Below, piece by piece: positions 45,524 through 55,760 of a DNA stretch of 64,000 nucleotides. The stretch comes from Microbulbifer sp. VAAF005 (GTDB taxonomy: Bacteria; Pseudomonadota; Gammaproteobacteria; Pseudomonadales; Cellvibrionaceae), in assembly GCF_030012985.1 (NCBI RefSeq), contig NZ_CP120233.1, positions 4,087,001 through 4,151,000 of the forward strand. The letters run 5' to 3'. The position numbers and the translations under genes are program-made. Every line of letters begins with the position of its first letter. Positions within the stretch are counted from its first letter, which is position 1. The notes beneath the pieces are model-generated. The model was not told where the DNA came from. It searched no databases and saw only the letters and a program-made list of their open reading frames with translations.

Positions 45524-46339
45524 TTAATCCAGGCAGTTGGGGTTAGCCGTTGTAAAAGTGTTGGAGATCCATGTATTGGAAGATGTACAGGCATCGGCAT
45601 TGGCATCATTAAGGTCGAAGCCAAGGCCAAAGCCGCCCGCATCAACTCTGTTGCCAGTAATAAGGTAATTGGTTTGCGCAAATTCCTGCATCAATATGCC
45701 GCTAAAAATAATATTTAAAACGGTATTTTGCGTAATAATACCCCCGGACGAACTGCCGATAACGATACCATTCTCTCCTGTGTTTACCCCTTCAGCTACA
45801 GGCTCTATGGTGTTTTGTGAAACGAGAGCATAGTCCCCTTGGATAACAATAGAGTCCCTCCAGTTACCTACAATTTCATTTGAAAGTATGCTGTTAAAAT
45901 CCCCATCGGAAGAGATACCCATTTCGGTATTTAAAGAAATTGTAGAACTGCTAACAAAGTTGTTATTGCTGGTTAGGGAAATACCTATTTCGTTAGTTTG
46001 CGCTAGGATATTGTAAATTCCATGAAATCCCGAGTCCTCTGCGCTGACGCCGGTATAACAATTTTCAATAGTCCCGTTTGAGAGAAAAGCCCCCTGGCCA
46101 GACAAAATGATGCCAGTATTCAGCACGGGAAGTTCGGCACAGTGCACGGTAAACCCGTTCATATCCAGATTGCCGCTGGGACCGGATATGGTGATTGGCG
46201 GTGTGGCAGTGCAGAATAATATGTCTTCAGTCATTATTTCAGCGGTGGTAATGGTATCGCCGCACTGAACGTCGGCAAAAGATAGGGCTGGTAAAAGCAC
46301 GGGTGCAAAAATGAATGGGAAATATTTTCCTGCCTGCAT
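45524..46339 (-). CDS. Secreted right-handed beta-helix protein (paralogue 1)
   Basis: 271 residues with a signal peptide and then a parallel beta-helix of the NosD/pectate-lyase fold type: repeating short strands such as TIENCYTGVSAEDSGFHGIY, GISLTSNNNFVSSSTISLNT and NSILSNEIVGN. The mature N-terminus VQCGDTITTAEIMTED and the end NTWISNTFTTANPNCLD are nearly shared with the protein at 51688. No catalytic site is evident; carbohydrate or surface binding is possible. Minus strand, between the chitinase and curlin gene C. Confidence 0.78.
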   Translation of the reverse strand: MQAGKYFPFIFAPVLLPALSFADVQCGDTITTAEIMTEDILFCTATPPITISGPSGNLDMNGFTVHCAELPVLNTGIILSGQGAFLSNGTIENCYTGVSAEDSGFHGIYNILAQTNEIGISLTSNNNFVSSSTISLNTEMGISSDGDFNSILSNEIVGNWRDSIVIQGDYALVSQNTIEPVAEGVNTGENGIVIGSSSGGIITQNTVLNIIFSGILMQEFAQTNYLITGNRVDAGGFGLGFDLNDANADACTSSNTWISNTFTTANPNCLD

Positions 46340-46734
46340 AGGGTTTCTTCTCTGTCAGTTGCTTTAAGGAAGCGCTTAAAAGAGATCCTTTGAACGGATC
46401 TTCTGAGAAAAATATAGATATGATTGATTGGTGTGTGAGGTAATAGGTGACGGAGATCAGGCGTGGGAAATGGGTGCATGTTATTGATGTTTGCATAGAT
46501 TCCAGCCAAACAGGGAGGAATAATTAGCGGCTAAGAACTTCCTGGATCGGCTGTTTTTATACGTACAGATTACTCTTTTTATTCTGTGGTATTGTGCTTG
46601 CGCCTTGTGTATAAGGCGGAAATATACGATGGGGCTAATAAACTATAATGCCGCCGGATATCACAAAGGATATTGGCGGCATGGTGTTACAACATATTTA
46701 AGAGCTACTTAAAAATAGGGGTGCCGGTTTACTC
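46340..46734. other. Intergenic region with a long hairpin
   Basis: No gene. At 46648-46682, TGCCGCC..GATATC / GATATT GGCGGCA form a strong inverted repeat about 50 bases beyond the 3' end of curlin gene C, probably a terminator or mRNA-stabilising hairpin. Confidence 0.5.
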
Positions 46735-47958
46735 CTACTGTGTGACCTGGGCAAAGTTGGCGCTGCCGATTTGGATCGTGAAAGAGGAATGACCTTCACC
46801 AGATTGTGATATCTCCTTGTAATGCCCTTCGCCAATTTGTAGGAGTGTGAGGGAATTATTCAGGCCACTTTGTGAGATCACTGCTTCATTGGAATTGCCA
46901 ATTTGGGCAACATCTGCACTGAGAATAGTGCCATCCTGCTGTAGGCTGACGGTATTAGCTGTTCCGATCTGTGTAACCAGCAAGTGTACATCAAGCCCTA
47001 ACTGATCAGTATCCACTGCATTTTGGCTTCCGAGCTGAGCAATCTCACCACTACTAATCAGTGTATTTTGGTCGGCCTCAACACTATTTCCTGAACCGCC
47101 TTGGGTAATGATTAGGGAGCCATCTTCAGATAGATTCTGGTTAGTAGTCGCTGTATTTAAGGTTCCTAGCTGGGCAATAAATACACTATTAGAGTTACTA
47201 ATAGTCTGGGTAGTTTCAGCGGAGTTCTGAGTGCCAGTTTGTAATACTTCTGCACTATCAGAATTGGCATCCAGCTGAGAAATCTTCGCATAGTTATTAC
47301 CTCCAATTTGGGTAATAGACCCTTGAGAGGTGTCGCTGTCGATTTGGTCAATACGGCCTGTATTTAATGATCCGACCTGAAGCAGAGTTCCAGTGCTACC
47401 AGACCTTAGCAGTTGCAGAATATTCCCCGTATTTGATACTCCAAATTGTTGAAGTGTGCCACTAGCAGAACTTATATTCTCCTGGTAAATTTCCGCAGAG
47501 TTTTGTTCTCCCACTTGAGTGGTGAGTGATGAGATTGAAGAGGTCACAACCTGTTGGGAGGTAGCGGTATTCGATACGCCGATTTGATTGACGATAATCG
47601 ATCCGTCTGATGAGCTTCCCTGGCCAGCATTAGCGCTGTTACTATCCCCTGTCTGAGAAGTGTTGATATGCCCATTACTGGTATTTTCCTGGGCAGTCTC
47701 ACTGTCATTGGCGACACCGATCTGGCTTTGCACGATGGTGCTTTCACTGGTTCCATCAATTTGGAGGGCATCCTCGCTGTTATTGACTCCAATTTGAGTT
47801 TGTACTATTAAGCTGTTGTTAACATCAGAGTCTGCATTATTGGCTGTGGCGGTATTACCTATGCCAGTTTGGTTTTGGATTACAAAATTGTTTTCGGCAA
47901 AAACCACACTGCTGATTGCCAACGCAAGTGAGCTAAAGATAAGTGGTGAGATTTTCAT
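46735..47958 (-). CDS. Curlin-repeat secreted protein C
   Basis: 407 residues: signal peptide ending near VVFAEN, then curlin-type repeats throughout, for example NQTGIGNTATANN, TQIGVNNSEDALQ and AQIGNSNEAVISQ, ending FAQVTQ. The ribosome-binding site is AAAGGAGTAACTT. The start and end sequences match the relic at 48114-48401, which therefore is its closest tandem copy. No partner gene is coupled; an inverted repeat follows. Confidence 0.88.
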   Translation of the reverse strand: MKISPLIFSSLALAISSVVFAENNFVIQNQTGIGNTATANNADSDVNNSLIVQTQIGVNNSEDALQIDGTSESTIVQSQIGVANDSETAQENTSNGHINTSQTGDSNSANAGQGSSSDGSIIVNQIGVSNTATSQQVVTSSISSLTTQVGEQNSAEIYQENISSASGTLQQFGVSNTGNILQLLRSGSTGTLLQVGSLNTGRIDQIDSDTSQGSITQIGGNNYAKISQLDANSDSAEVLQTGTQNSAETTQTISNSNSVFIAQLGTLNTATTNQNLSEDGSLIITQGGSGNSVEADQNTLISSGEIAQLGSQNAVDTDQLGLDVHLLVTQIGTANTVSLQQDGTILSADVAQIGNSNEAVISQSGLNNSLTLLQIGEGHYKEISQSGEGHSSFTIQIGSANFAQVTQ

Positions 47959-48050
47959 AAGTTACTCCTTTAAACTAAAAATCCCTAAATCATTGTCCGT
48001 TCAGTTACTGCTTCCTCCTTGTAAATCGAATTGACCACTGATATCCACTA

Positions 48051-48087
48051 GAGGCTCTGCCGATGAACGATACTGCATACAGAGCCT
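48051..48087. terminator. Inverted repeat after curlin relic 1
   Basis: AGGCTCTG / CAGAGCCT arms around a ~20-base loop, 27 bases beyond the 3' end of the relic. No T-run. Confidence 0.45.
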
Positions 48088-48113
48088 AATCCTGTGAGTT
48101 TTGGATATAACTA

Positions 48114-48401
48114 TTGCTGCACACTGGCAAAGTTGGCATTACCAATTTGTAACGTAAATGAAGTTTGGTTTACATACACTTTGTGAAATTTCTTCAGAAT
48201 GACAGCAGCCAATCTGGATTAATATCATCAAATTTCTCAGATCCGTATGGGTATTGTCTGCCTCATGGTACTGCCATTTTGTGTTACAGCGGTGCTCAGA
48301 AAGGCCCTACCTTGCTGTGAAGTAACAAAATTATTCTCGGCGATAGCAGCACTGCTGATGGTCAGCGCCAGGGAATCGGTAAGGAAGGAAGAGATTTTCA
48401 T
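48114..48401 (-). pseudogene. Curlin-repeat relic 1 (most repeats deleted)
   Basis: The minus strand starts with the usual AAGGAGTATCTT and MKISSFLTDSLALTISSAAI, reaching AENNFVTSQQG, then stops within ~60 codons. The 3' end still encodes a family C-terminus (LQIGNANFASVQQ-like) in another frame. Only about 290 bases of a ~1.2-kb gene remain, so internal repeats have been lost, probably by recombination between them. It is closest to curlin gene C. Confidence 0.75.
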
Positions 48402-48486
48402 AAGATACTCCTTGACTACAAAATCTCTATGACAGCATATGGTGATGTTTAGGCGATGTGCTCATTAACTTTTGCATATTGAGTAG

Positions 48487-48513
48487 GTTAAGATGCCCAA
48501 AGGGCACCTTAAC
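48487..48513. terminator. Inverted repeat after curlin gene D
   Basis: GTTAAGATGCCC / GGGCACCTTAAC around AAA, 17 bases beyond the stop codon of gene D. No clear T-run on the minus strand. Confidence 0.6.
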
Positions 48514-48529
48514 GAAAGTCTCTATCAGT

Positions 48530-49888
48530 CTACTGTATAAATGTAGCGCTATTGCCGTCTCCAAGTTGGGTAACACTGATAGCATCATTAAAGCCAGTTT
48601 GCGTAACCGATATGTAGTTACTGCTACCGTCTTGAGATAATGTTGCAGTGTTTTGCATGCCGCTCTGGGCCAACTCAATCAAATTCAAGTTACCTGCCTG
48701 CAGCATGGTTGCTGTCTCCATATCTCCATCCTGTGTTGAGGTAATTTCGTTCTCATCACCTTCCTGGGTGATATCCAGTGAGCCACTGAATGCTGATTGG
48801 CTAGCTGAAACCATATTCATATTTCCAATTTGTTCAACAGAGGATGTATCCGATGAACCGCTTTGTGTGACAGTAGCATCGTTTTGTGTACCGTCCTGGG
48901 AAATAATATTGGAGCTATTGTCAGTCGACGCCTGTAAGGCTGTAGCCATATTGGATGAGCCTGACTGATAAATTTCAATGTTGTCACTGGCTCCTGATTG
49001 TGTTGCCAAAGCCATATTATTGTCATCACTTTGGCTAATATAAATGTTACTTTCAAAAGCACTACTTTGTGTGGCAACCGCTGATTGATTATCCCCATAT
49101 TGGTAGATGGATAATGTATTGTCTGCAGTATCAAAACTAGTAGCACTGGCAAAATTGGAGTCTCCGGACTGTACTACGATAGCACTATCGGAACTTGAGG
49201 TGTTTCTGTTAATTGAGGCATTGTTGAAATCACCAACCTGACTTATCAAGTCTGAATTGGTAAAGGAGTTAAGGTGAGATATCCCAGCAGCATTTTGTTG
49301 CCCGAATTGAATTGTGGTAGCGCTGTTACCAGAGCTTGCTGTGTTTTGCAATGTAGTTGAAATATTTAAGTCACCGGATTGGGTAATGACTACAATATTG
49401 CTGGAACTCGTGTCCTGAGTACTAGTAGCCAGGTTTTGATCGCCATACTGGCTGATTGAAATAGAATCAGAATCTGAGGAGGTTTGTTCAGAGCTGGCAA
49501 AGTTAGTGTCACCATTCTGGAGGATTTCACTGCTACCGTTTGAAGCGGTTTCCTGACTGGTTAAAACGATATTGTTATCCCCGACCTGGAGTGCTGATGC
49601 CGTAGTGCTGGTTGTGGCATCTTGTGTCGAGGTGACACTATTATTATCCCCCTGCTGTGTTTGATAAATGGCGCCGCTGACATTGCCATTAGTTTGACTG
49701 GCATCAGCGTCGTTGTTATCACCAATTTGTGTTTGCACAATAAGGTTATCAAATACGGTCGGATCACTTTGATCAGCTGTCGCGTTATTATCTGTACCCA
49801 TCTGGTTCTGGATGACAGTATTTTCCGCATAGGAAATCCCACTGATCATAAAGGATAAGGCCGTGGCTATAAGGGAATAGGTCTTCAT
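48530..49888 (-). CDS. Curlin-repeat secreted protein D
   Basis: 452 residues. Signal peptide ending near ISYAEN, then the family start VIQNQMGTDNNATADQSDPT and around eighteen repeats with the core QxGDxNxAxxxQ. Ends with LTQ-type C-terminal repeats DAISVTQLGDGNSATFIQ, a tail shared with genes F-H. AAAGGAGTTATCC lies upstream. A strong inverted repeat (49933-49965) lies in its 5' region. Confidence 0.88.
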   Translation of the reverse strand: MKTYSLIATALSFMISGISYAENTVIQNQMGTDNNATADQSDPTVFDNLIVQTQIGDNNDADASQTNGNVSGAIYQTQQGDNNSVTSTQDATTSTTASALQVGDNNIVLTSQETASNGSSEILQNGDTNFASSEQTSSDSDSISISQYGDQNLATSTQDTSSSNIVVITQSGDLNISTTLQNTASSGNSATTIQFGQQNAAGISHLNSFTNSDLISQVGDFNNASINRNTSSSDSAIVVQSGDSNFASATSFDTADNTLSIYQYGDNQSAVATQSSAFESNIYISQSDDNNMALATQSGASDNIEIYQSGSSNMATALQASTDNSSNIISQDGTQNDATVTQSGSSDTSSVEQIGNMNMVSASQSAFSGSLDITQEGDENEITSTQDGDMETATMLQAGNLNLIELAQSGMQNTATLSQDGSSNYISVTQTGFNDAISVTQLGDGNSATFIQ

Positions 49889-50338
49889 TGGATAACTCCT
49901 TTACCAATTTGGACTTTGGGTGGTAAGCATATACTCTGCCTTTAACATCCATATAAAGGCAGAGTGTTTTTCGTGTTTCTACGAAAAATTATGTGCGGTC
50001 AATAATGATTGGGAATCTAAAGTGGAGGCTAGTACATAAAAAATATCACTCTACTACACGATGATATGGTTTAAAGCCATAGTTTGGGTTGTTAGCCATT
50101 TGATTTATAGCGTCAGATCAATCAAAGGCTACTTTAATTTTTGTCGATGAATTGGTATGTAGCTATGAGAATTTAGTTTGGCAAAGTTAGGAATAAAGTC
50201 GAGTTTATGTTTTGACTGACTACGTACTGGGCTGATCTATATTTTATAGATTGACAAGAATATAGGGAGGTTGCGCCCTGATGATCACATCAGCTCACCG
50301 ATCAGCACAGCTTTCGAGACAACCTTGAAAGGGCTAGG
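49889..50338. other. Intergenic region upstream of curlin gene D
   Basis: No gene. Contains the inverted repeat ACTCTGCCTTTA / TAAAGGCAGAGT at 49933-49965, which has a T-run only on the plus side, and AT-rich sequence that may include the promoter of gene D. Confidence 0.5.
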
Positions 50339-51278
50339 TTATTGCTGCTGGTAGTTTGCGCTGTTGTCACCACCTATTCGTAGTATGTCAGCACTGCTAT
50401 TAACCCCCAGTTTGCATCATTTGTATAAAGTTATTGCTACCAATTGGGGAGAGTTCGACAGTATTTTGTCTCCCACTCTGGGTTAGACTGAGCCTATGAT
50501 CGCTACCTATTTGGTGAGTGTAGAGGTGAGTCTCTTCTCCACTCTAAGTGACGTTTAAACTATTAATATATCCCTCCTGCAGTAGTTGCAGTTCGCTACT
50601 TGTGCCGCCCAAATTCACTGTTTTAATATTACTACTGCCGAGTTGATTAATAATGACCTCATTATTAGCTGTAGAGATAAGACTAATATCGATAGTGTGC
50701 CTGGCCCCAGCTTGTATAATCTCTACTTTGTCATTATCACTAACACTGTGAATTAGAAAAACCTGGTTGTCCGCACCAACTTTCTTGATATAGTCTATGG
50801 CCGAGTTTGTCGTGCTAATAAATACCTAGTTTTGATTGGTATCACCGATTTGAGCGGAAAGTGTACTATTATTAGAGCCATTGTTTGAATCTAGTATTGT
50901 TGGTTTGTTACTAAGTCCTATCTGATGAAATTGCATTTCTCCATTAATAATATTACCTTGTGAACTAGTGGCAGAATTTTCTGTGTTTTTTTGATAGATA
51001 GAAATAGAAGCATTTTTAGAGTAGGTTTGAACACCTTGGGCGTTATTTTGATGGTCTAACTGGATATAGTTAAAATGGCTGTTAGTAATGGAGTCTTGTA
51101 GTGAACTTCCCTGGTTGCTATCGCCAATCTGGTAGCCAATACTAGTAATATCGCTTTGGTCAGTAGTGGCACTGTTAGCGCTACCCTACTGATACAGTGA
51201 TGTACTATTTGCTTCAGCCAAAGAATTTGTGGCAATAAATGAAGATAGAGCGACGTAAATACCAGCCTTGGTGTACAT
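50339..51278 (-). pseudogene. Curlin-repeat relic 2, paralogue of gene E
   Basis: From the ATG at 51278 the minus strand encodes MYTKAGIYVALSSF and ANSTSLYQ, then an in-frame TAG. Beyond it, sequence closely similar to gene E continues (GSANSATTDQSDITSIGYQI), with about 45 residues missing by comparison, consistent with a deletion between two QI repeats. Further frame breaks follow to a family-type end at 50339. The 5' region also matches that of gene E, so this is a decayed tandem duplicate. Confidence 0.8.
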
Positions 51279-51687
51279 GATAATTCCTTTCTATGACCGA
51301 ACATTAAGTAACAGTTTCCCGAAGTTAGTACTTCTATCATGAGTAAATTTTATATAAATAACCTAAGTTTTTCATAATAAGCTGCATGCACTAGCTGGCG
51401 AATAAAATCGTACTTTCCAAAATTGGATCAGAGTATGGTGTTCTGGATTAAATGCTAGTAATCATTAAAAAGTAATTGTGCCAGCTTAAGATTCTATTTT
51501 TAATCGTTGCTATCGATATGGCTGCGCTAGCTTCTTCAAAAGAATGACGTAGTTTTTTATTCGTTCGAACGTCAATTATTTTAGGCAATTTTTCTTATGG
51601 TGGAAGCTATTATTGCATCCAAACTTAGGGGACTCAGTATCTCTGTGCTGAGATGTATTCTTTATTCTGAACTGATAGGAGTTGGAT
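51279..51687. other. Divergent intergenic region
   Basis: About 410 AT-rich bases between curlin relic 2 and the second beta-helix gene; no gene seen. An AGGAG at its end sets the GTG start of the next gene. Confidence 0.5.
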
Positions 51688-52527
51688 GTGAAAATTAAGC
51701 AGTCTGTAGATAAGGTGGCACTATTAGCGATAATGGCTTTTTCGGCGTCTTCATATTCATCAATTGCCTTGGCTGAAGTGGCTTGTGGCGATGTAATTAC
51801 AACTGCAGAAGTGCTCACTGAGGACTTATCTTGTGATCTAACTACCGATGAACCTGATGCACTTACTATTGTCGGCCCAAGTGGCAGCTTAAATATGGGC
51901 GACTATTCCCTGACCTGTACTACAGGAGGAGACCTAGGTGGTGCAGGAATTCGAATCGAAGGCAATGGCGCCACCCTCACTGGAGGCGTTATAGATGGCT
52001 GTTTTGATGGAATTTTCTTAGAGGGAGAGGGGTATCACAAAGTACTTGGTACCGAAGTTGTTAATAGTGTTAATGATGGGATAGATATAGATAGTATTTA
52101 CAATACTATAAATGACTGCGTTATTACTGATAGTGGTAGAGTCGGAGTCGATATGGATGATGACTACAATACTTTTTCTGGCTGTACCGTAACAGGTAGT
52201 GTTGCCGACGGAATCCAGGTGGATGATAGTTTTTCACGAGTTTTTAACAACACTTCAAGTGGAAATGGAGGAGCTGGTATTCTGATAGAAGGATCGTCAA
52301 ATAATGTGATATCACAGAACACAACTACCGATAATGGCAACGGTGATAGCCAAGATGGTGGTATAGTTCTTATTTTTACTAATTCCAACTTCAATATTAT
52401 TTCTGCGAACTCTTCTCTTGGTAATGATCCTTTTGATCTGAGGGATACAGTTGACCCTGATTGCAGTGGTACTAATATTTGGGTAAACAATGAATATCTC
52501 ACTAAAGATCCAGATTGCCTGGATTGA
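51688..52527 (+). CDS. Secreted right-handed beta-helix protein (paralogue 2)
   Basis: 279 residues from a GTG at 51688, six bases after AGGAG (a TTG two codons earlier is too close). Signal peptide ending near SIALAEVACGD; the mature part is a parallel beta-helix (DGIFLEGEGYHKVLGTEVVN, YNTFSGCTVTGSVADGIQVD, GILIEGSSNNVISQNTTTDN). N- and C-termini resemble the protein at 45524 (CGDVITTAEVLTED; INPDCLD-like end), so they are paralogues in opposite orientation flanking curlin genes C-D. Function unknown. Confidence 0.8.
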   Translation: MKIKQSVDKVALLAIMAFSASSYSSIALAEVACGDVITTAEVLTEDLSCDLTTDEPDALTIVGPSGSLNMGDYSLTCTTGGDLGGAGIRIEGNGATLTGGVIDGCFDGIFLEGEGYHKVLGTEVVNSVNDGIDIDSIYNTINDCVITDSGRVGVDMDDDYNTFSGCTVTGSVADGIQVDDSFSRVFNNTSSGNGGAGILIEGSSNNVISQNTTTDNGNGDSQDGGIVLIFTNSNFNIISANSSLGNDPFDLRDTVDPDCSGTNIWVNNEYLTKDPDCLD

Positions 52528-52876
52528 AAATTTTTTTCGAGCGAGTCTTTTTTCAAAGTCTCTTAAACTGGTGGCTACATCTTGTAGGATTTCATAGCGG
52601 GCTTTATTTAACTTGTCTATAAAATTTATCAATCAGTTGTCTATTGGGAGCTTGTATGTTAAATATATGAGCTTCCTTTTTTGTGATTAAATTCTGGTAG
52701 AGTTCTACTGTACTTTCACATAAAGTAAAAAGCGTTCAAGATCAGTAGCTTATATAAGGCTCTCGAGTACGTGGCTGGTAGCATTTTCTTTCATTAGATG
52801 TTGTTGTATAAATCAAATTATACTTTTTCCTTAATATTAAAGCCTATGGTTCATCTCTTCCGGATAGCTGCATTTT
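52528..52876. other. AT-rich non-coding stretch
   Basis: Downstream of the beta-helix gene; no convincing gene, terminator or repeat is seen. Confidence 0.4.
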
Positions 52877-53483
52877 TTAGTGGTTAATGCCTTGAAACTG
52901 TCCGATATTGTAAGCAATATTCCAGTTTTGTACGGCTCGGCTGTAAACATCCAATGTCCTTGTAATTTGTACTATAGATTCTGATTTCATCCATAGCTTT
53001 ACGGTAGTTCGACGTTTTTCTTTCTTAGCGGAAGTGGGTGGTTTTCTTACATCAATAATATCCACTTGGACATTATTGGAAATCAGCAGATGCCTCACCA
53101 TCGGATAGGCATGCCACAATAAAATAACTGCCATCGTGTGCCTTAGCGATAGCGGGCAGCATGACATTACTCAGATCGCTGACATCAGACGCTAGCTGCT
53201 TGGCCTTTAACGTAAGAACCTTGGCTGCTTGTAGGAGCTGGGTATCAGAAAAGGATTGTCCTTCATGACCAAACTGGTGGGAAAGTTGATCAGGCTCAGC
53301 AGGCAATTGATGGAAACGCGCTATGGCAACCAGCGCATGCAATCCTGTGTCGATCCCTGAAACTGCCTCCATCTTACTACTACGCCGCAACATCCATGTT
53401 AAATACAACTTTATAGCAAGCAAAAGCCCTGCTATACCATCTGCCATCCCGGAATCATTCCAGAGCGCACGCAGTATAAACAA
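52877..53483 (-). pseudogene. Relic of a type I secretion ABC transporter (N-terminal C39-like domain)
   Basis: The minus strand encodes, from about 53370, DTGLHALVAIARFHQLPAEP, FGHEGQSFSDTQLLQAAKVL and LPAIAKAHDGSYFIVA, which is the N-terminal C39-like domain of HlyB/LapB-type type I secretion ATPases. The frame is then lost; a second frame reads on through ISNNVQVDIIDVRKPPTSAK without the membrane or ATPase domains. Upstream residues do not match the family. It is therefore a fragment, probably left by a deletion. A type I transporter next to surface-protein genes may once have been functional here. Confidence 0.65.
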
Positions 53484-53510
53484 ACTTGAGAATCGATCTC
53501 AATAAATAGA

Positions 53511-53535
53511 AAATAAAATAAAATAAAATAAAATA
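53511..53535. repeat. AAATA pentanucleotide tandem repeat
   Basis: Five uninterrupted 5-bp units in intergenic AT-rich sequence. Confidence 0.85.
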
Positions 53536-53595
53536 TAGTTTATGTGACTAACTTATCAGTCATTGTGTAAACAATTCACTTTCTTCGTCGGCCTA

Positions 53596-53664
53596 TGATC
53601 TTGCCCCGTTTTAACGGGCACCAAAGTCAAACAGACGAGGTGTCCGTTAAAAGGGGCAAGATCA
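53596..53664. repeat. Foldback inverted repeat, probable IS/MITE end relic
   Basis: Arms of 27 and 26 bases (53596-53622 and 53639-53664) starting TGATCTTGCCCC, pairing with one mismatch and one extra base around a 16-base centre. The TGATCTTGCCCC...AACGG end resembles transposon termini; no transposase is present. Confidence 0.7.
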
Positions 53665-53882
53665 GTAGGTTTTTGTTCGTTTCGACATACAATGTTCTTT
53701 GGTTCAAAAGAGGAAGCTGATGTTTACGTGTACTACTGATCCAGAAGGAATACACTGTTTCTGAGGGCTGCTGTGAATGCACATCGGTAAGCTCGTATTT
53801 GGCATCCACAGCTCATACAGCCTTAAATACAGTTTTTCTTTCTCTCCTGACTTCTTGTAGTTGGTGACTCCTAAGGCGCAGC

Positions 53883-54977
53883 CTACTGCTGTTGATAGCT
53901 TGCGCTATTGTTACTGCCAAGTTGCAATATGTTAATGCTGCTATTAATTCCTGTTTGCATCAAATAGATATAGTTGCTGTTACCAAATTGGGAGAGTGTG
54001 GCAGTATTTTGTCGCCCACCCTGGGTTAGATCCAGCTCATTATTACTACCTATTTGATGGGCGTATAGGTTAACTCCCTCTCCACCCTGAGTAAGATTGA
54101 CACTATTAAGATATCCATCCTGTTGCAGTTGCGTTCCGTTACTTGTGCCGCTCAAATTTAAGGTACCAATATTACTACTACCTAATTGATTAATAGTGAC
54201 TTCATTATCAGCCGTAGAGATAAGACTAATATTGAGTGTTTGTTGCGTCCCAGCTTGCAGAATCTCTACTGTATCATTGTCACTGATACTGTGGACCAGG
54301 AAAATCTGGTTGTCTGAACCGGTTTGCTGGAGATGATCTGTTGCGGAGTTTGTCGCGTTAAGAAACACATTGTTTTGATTGCTGTCCCCGCTCTGGGTAG
54401 AAGTTAATCTGTTATCAGAGCCGTTATTGGAATCCGCTACTGTAGATTTATTGCTAATACCGGTTTGGTAAAACTGCATTTCTCCCCTGGTAATAGTGTC
54501 CTGTGAACTAGTAACTGTATTTCCTGTGCCCTCTTGAACGATAGAAATAGAAGCATTGTCGGAATTCGTTTGGACGCCTTGAGCGCTATTTTGACTGCCC
54601 AACTGGGTATAGTTGAACTGACTGTTGGTAACTGAGCCTTGTAATGAGCTTCCCTGGTTGTTATTACCAATCTGGTAACCACTGGAACTTGTATCTCTTG
54701 TGCCTTCTTGTGAAGCAAAGGCGTTGTTACTATCACCGATCTGCGTCTGTAATATGGAGCCACGCAAATTGCTGTCGCTCTGTGTTGCCTCTAGTGAGTT
54801 ATCGTTACCAATTTGTATTTGCGTAATCTGGTTGCCAATACTGGTAATGTCGCTTTGGTCGGCAGTGGCACTATTATCACTTCCTTCCTGATAGAGAAAA
54901 GTATTATTGTTTTCAGCCAGTGAAAATGTGGCAGAGAATGAAACTAGAGCGGCGCAAATACCAACCTTGGTGTGCAT
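53883..54977 (-). CDS. Curlin-repeat secreted protein E
   Basis: 364 residues: signal peptide to about FSLAEN, then NNTFLYQEGSDNSATADQSD and curlin-type repeats such as IQIGNDNSLEATQ, YQIGNNNQGSSLQ and LQLGSNNSASYQQ at the end. AAAGGAGTTATC precedes the ATG. Relic 2 at 50339 is its decayed copy, sharing start, end and upstream sequence. It is less regular in the middle than genes D, F and G. Confidence 0.87.
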   Translation of the reverse strand: MHTKVGICAALVSFSATFSLAENNNTFLYQEGSDNSATADQSDITSIGNQITQIQIGNDNSLEATQSDSNLRGSILQTQIGDSNNAFASQEGTRDTSSSGYQIGNNNQGSSLQGSVTNSQFNYTQLGSQNSAQGVQTNSDNASISIVQEGTGNTVTSSQDTITRGEMQFYQTGISNKSTVADSNNGSDNRLTSTQSGDSNQNNVFLNATNSATDHLQQTGSDNQIFLVHSISDNDTVEILQAGTQQTLNISLISTADNEVTINQLGSSNIGTLNLSGTSNGTQLQQDGYLNSVNLTQGGEGVNLYAHQIGSNNELDLTQGGRQNTATLSQFGNSNYIYLMQTGINSSINILQLGSNNSASYQQQ

Positions 54978-55160
54978 GATAACTCCTTTCTATGACTGAA
55001 CAGCAAATAGCAGTTTCTTGAAGTGAGTACTTCTATCATAAATACAGTTTATATGGAGATATCTAGAATTTCATGGCCTATTTTTTCTTATTTATTTTTA
55101 AACGTTGTATCTGGAGATGGCTCCCCACTTTATTTAGGAAAGCCATTTAATCCATTTTTT

Positions 55161-55627
55161 AGTAAAAATAGCGCTATTGTTATCTCCCTGCTGAGCAATG
55201 TGTATACTCTCGTTCGCACCCATTTGGGTAAGCATTAGAAAATTATTGTTGCGATCCTGAGTTCAGGTGGCGGTATTTTGTTGGCCAATCTGCATGAGAT
55301 CTAACTCGTTCATCATTGCGGTCAAAATTAGTGTTGCTATTTCATTAACACTATCTTGGAGTAAATTGATAAGATTCTATTCTCTATGTTGTTCGGCCAA
55401 AAGGTCAAGACCAGAACTGAATTGCTATTACCGATTTGAAAAATTACTACAGACATATTTGAGGTGCTATCTTGAACAGAAACAATAAAGTTATTATTTC
55501 CCTCCCGGGTCTGGATAATACCTCCTCCAGTATTTCCATTTATCTGACGTGCATCTATATCATTGTGATTTCCAGTTTGTGTCTGGTCTATAAGGTTATT
55601 ACTAATAGTTGGCTCTGGTGTGTGCAT
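55161..55627 (-). pseudogene. Curlin-repeat relic 3
   Basis: The minus strand keeps a family segment, TPEPTISNNLIDQTQTGNHN (cf. SDPTISDNLIEQVQIG of gene F), then breaks, and further on encodes curlin-type repeats in another frame down to a degraded end near 55161 (NNSAIFTK in place of NNSATFTQ). No signal peptide or ribosome-binding site remains at 55627. Repeats in the middle are missing. Confidence 0.7.
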
Positions 55628-55760
55628 TGTGGCCGTATAGCTTTCTGAGCTACTTAGAGGTTCCCGGGTGGGAATATATTTTCAAGTCATAGTTTCGCGA
55701 ACAATCGATTAAATTAAAATATAATACCTACTGAACTTGAGGTATTAAATTGTCACTCTA

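Noticed and set aside
49933..49965. Hairpin with T-run taken as a plus-strand terminator
   Set aside because: No plus-strand gene lies upstream; it is kept only as a structured element in the 5' region of curlin gene D.
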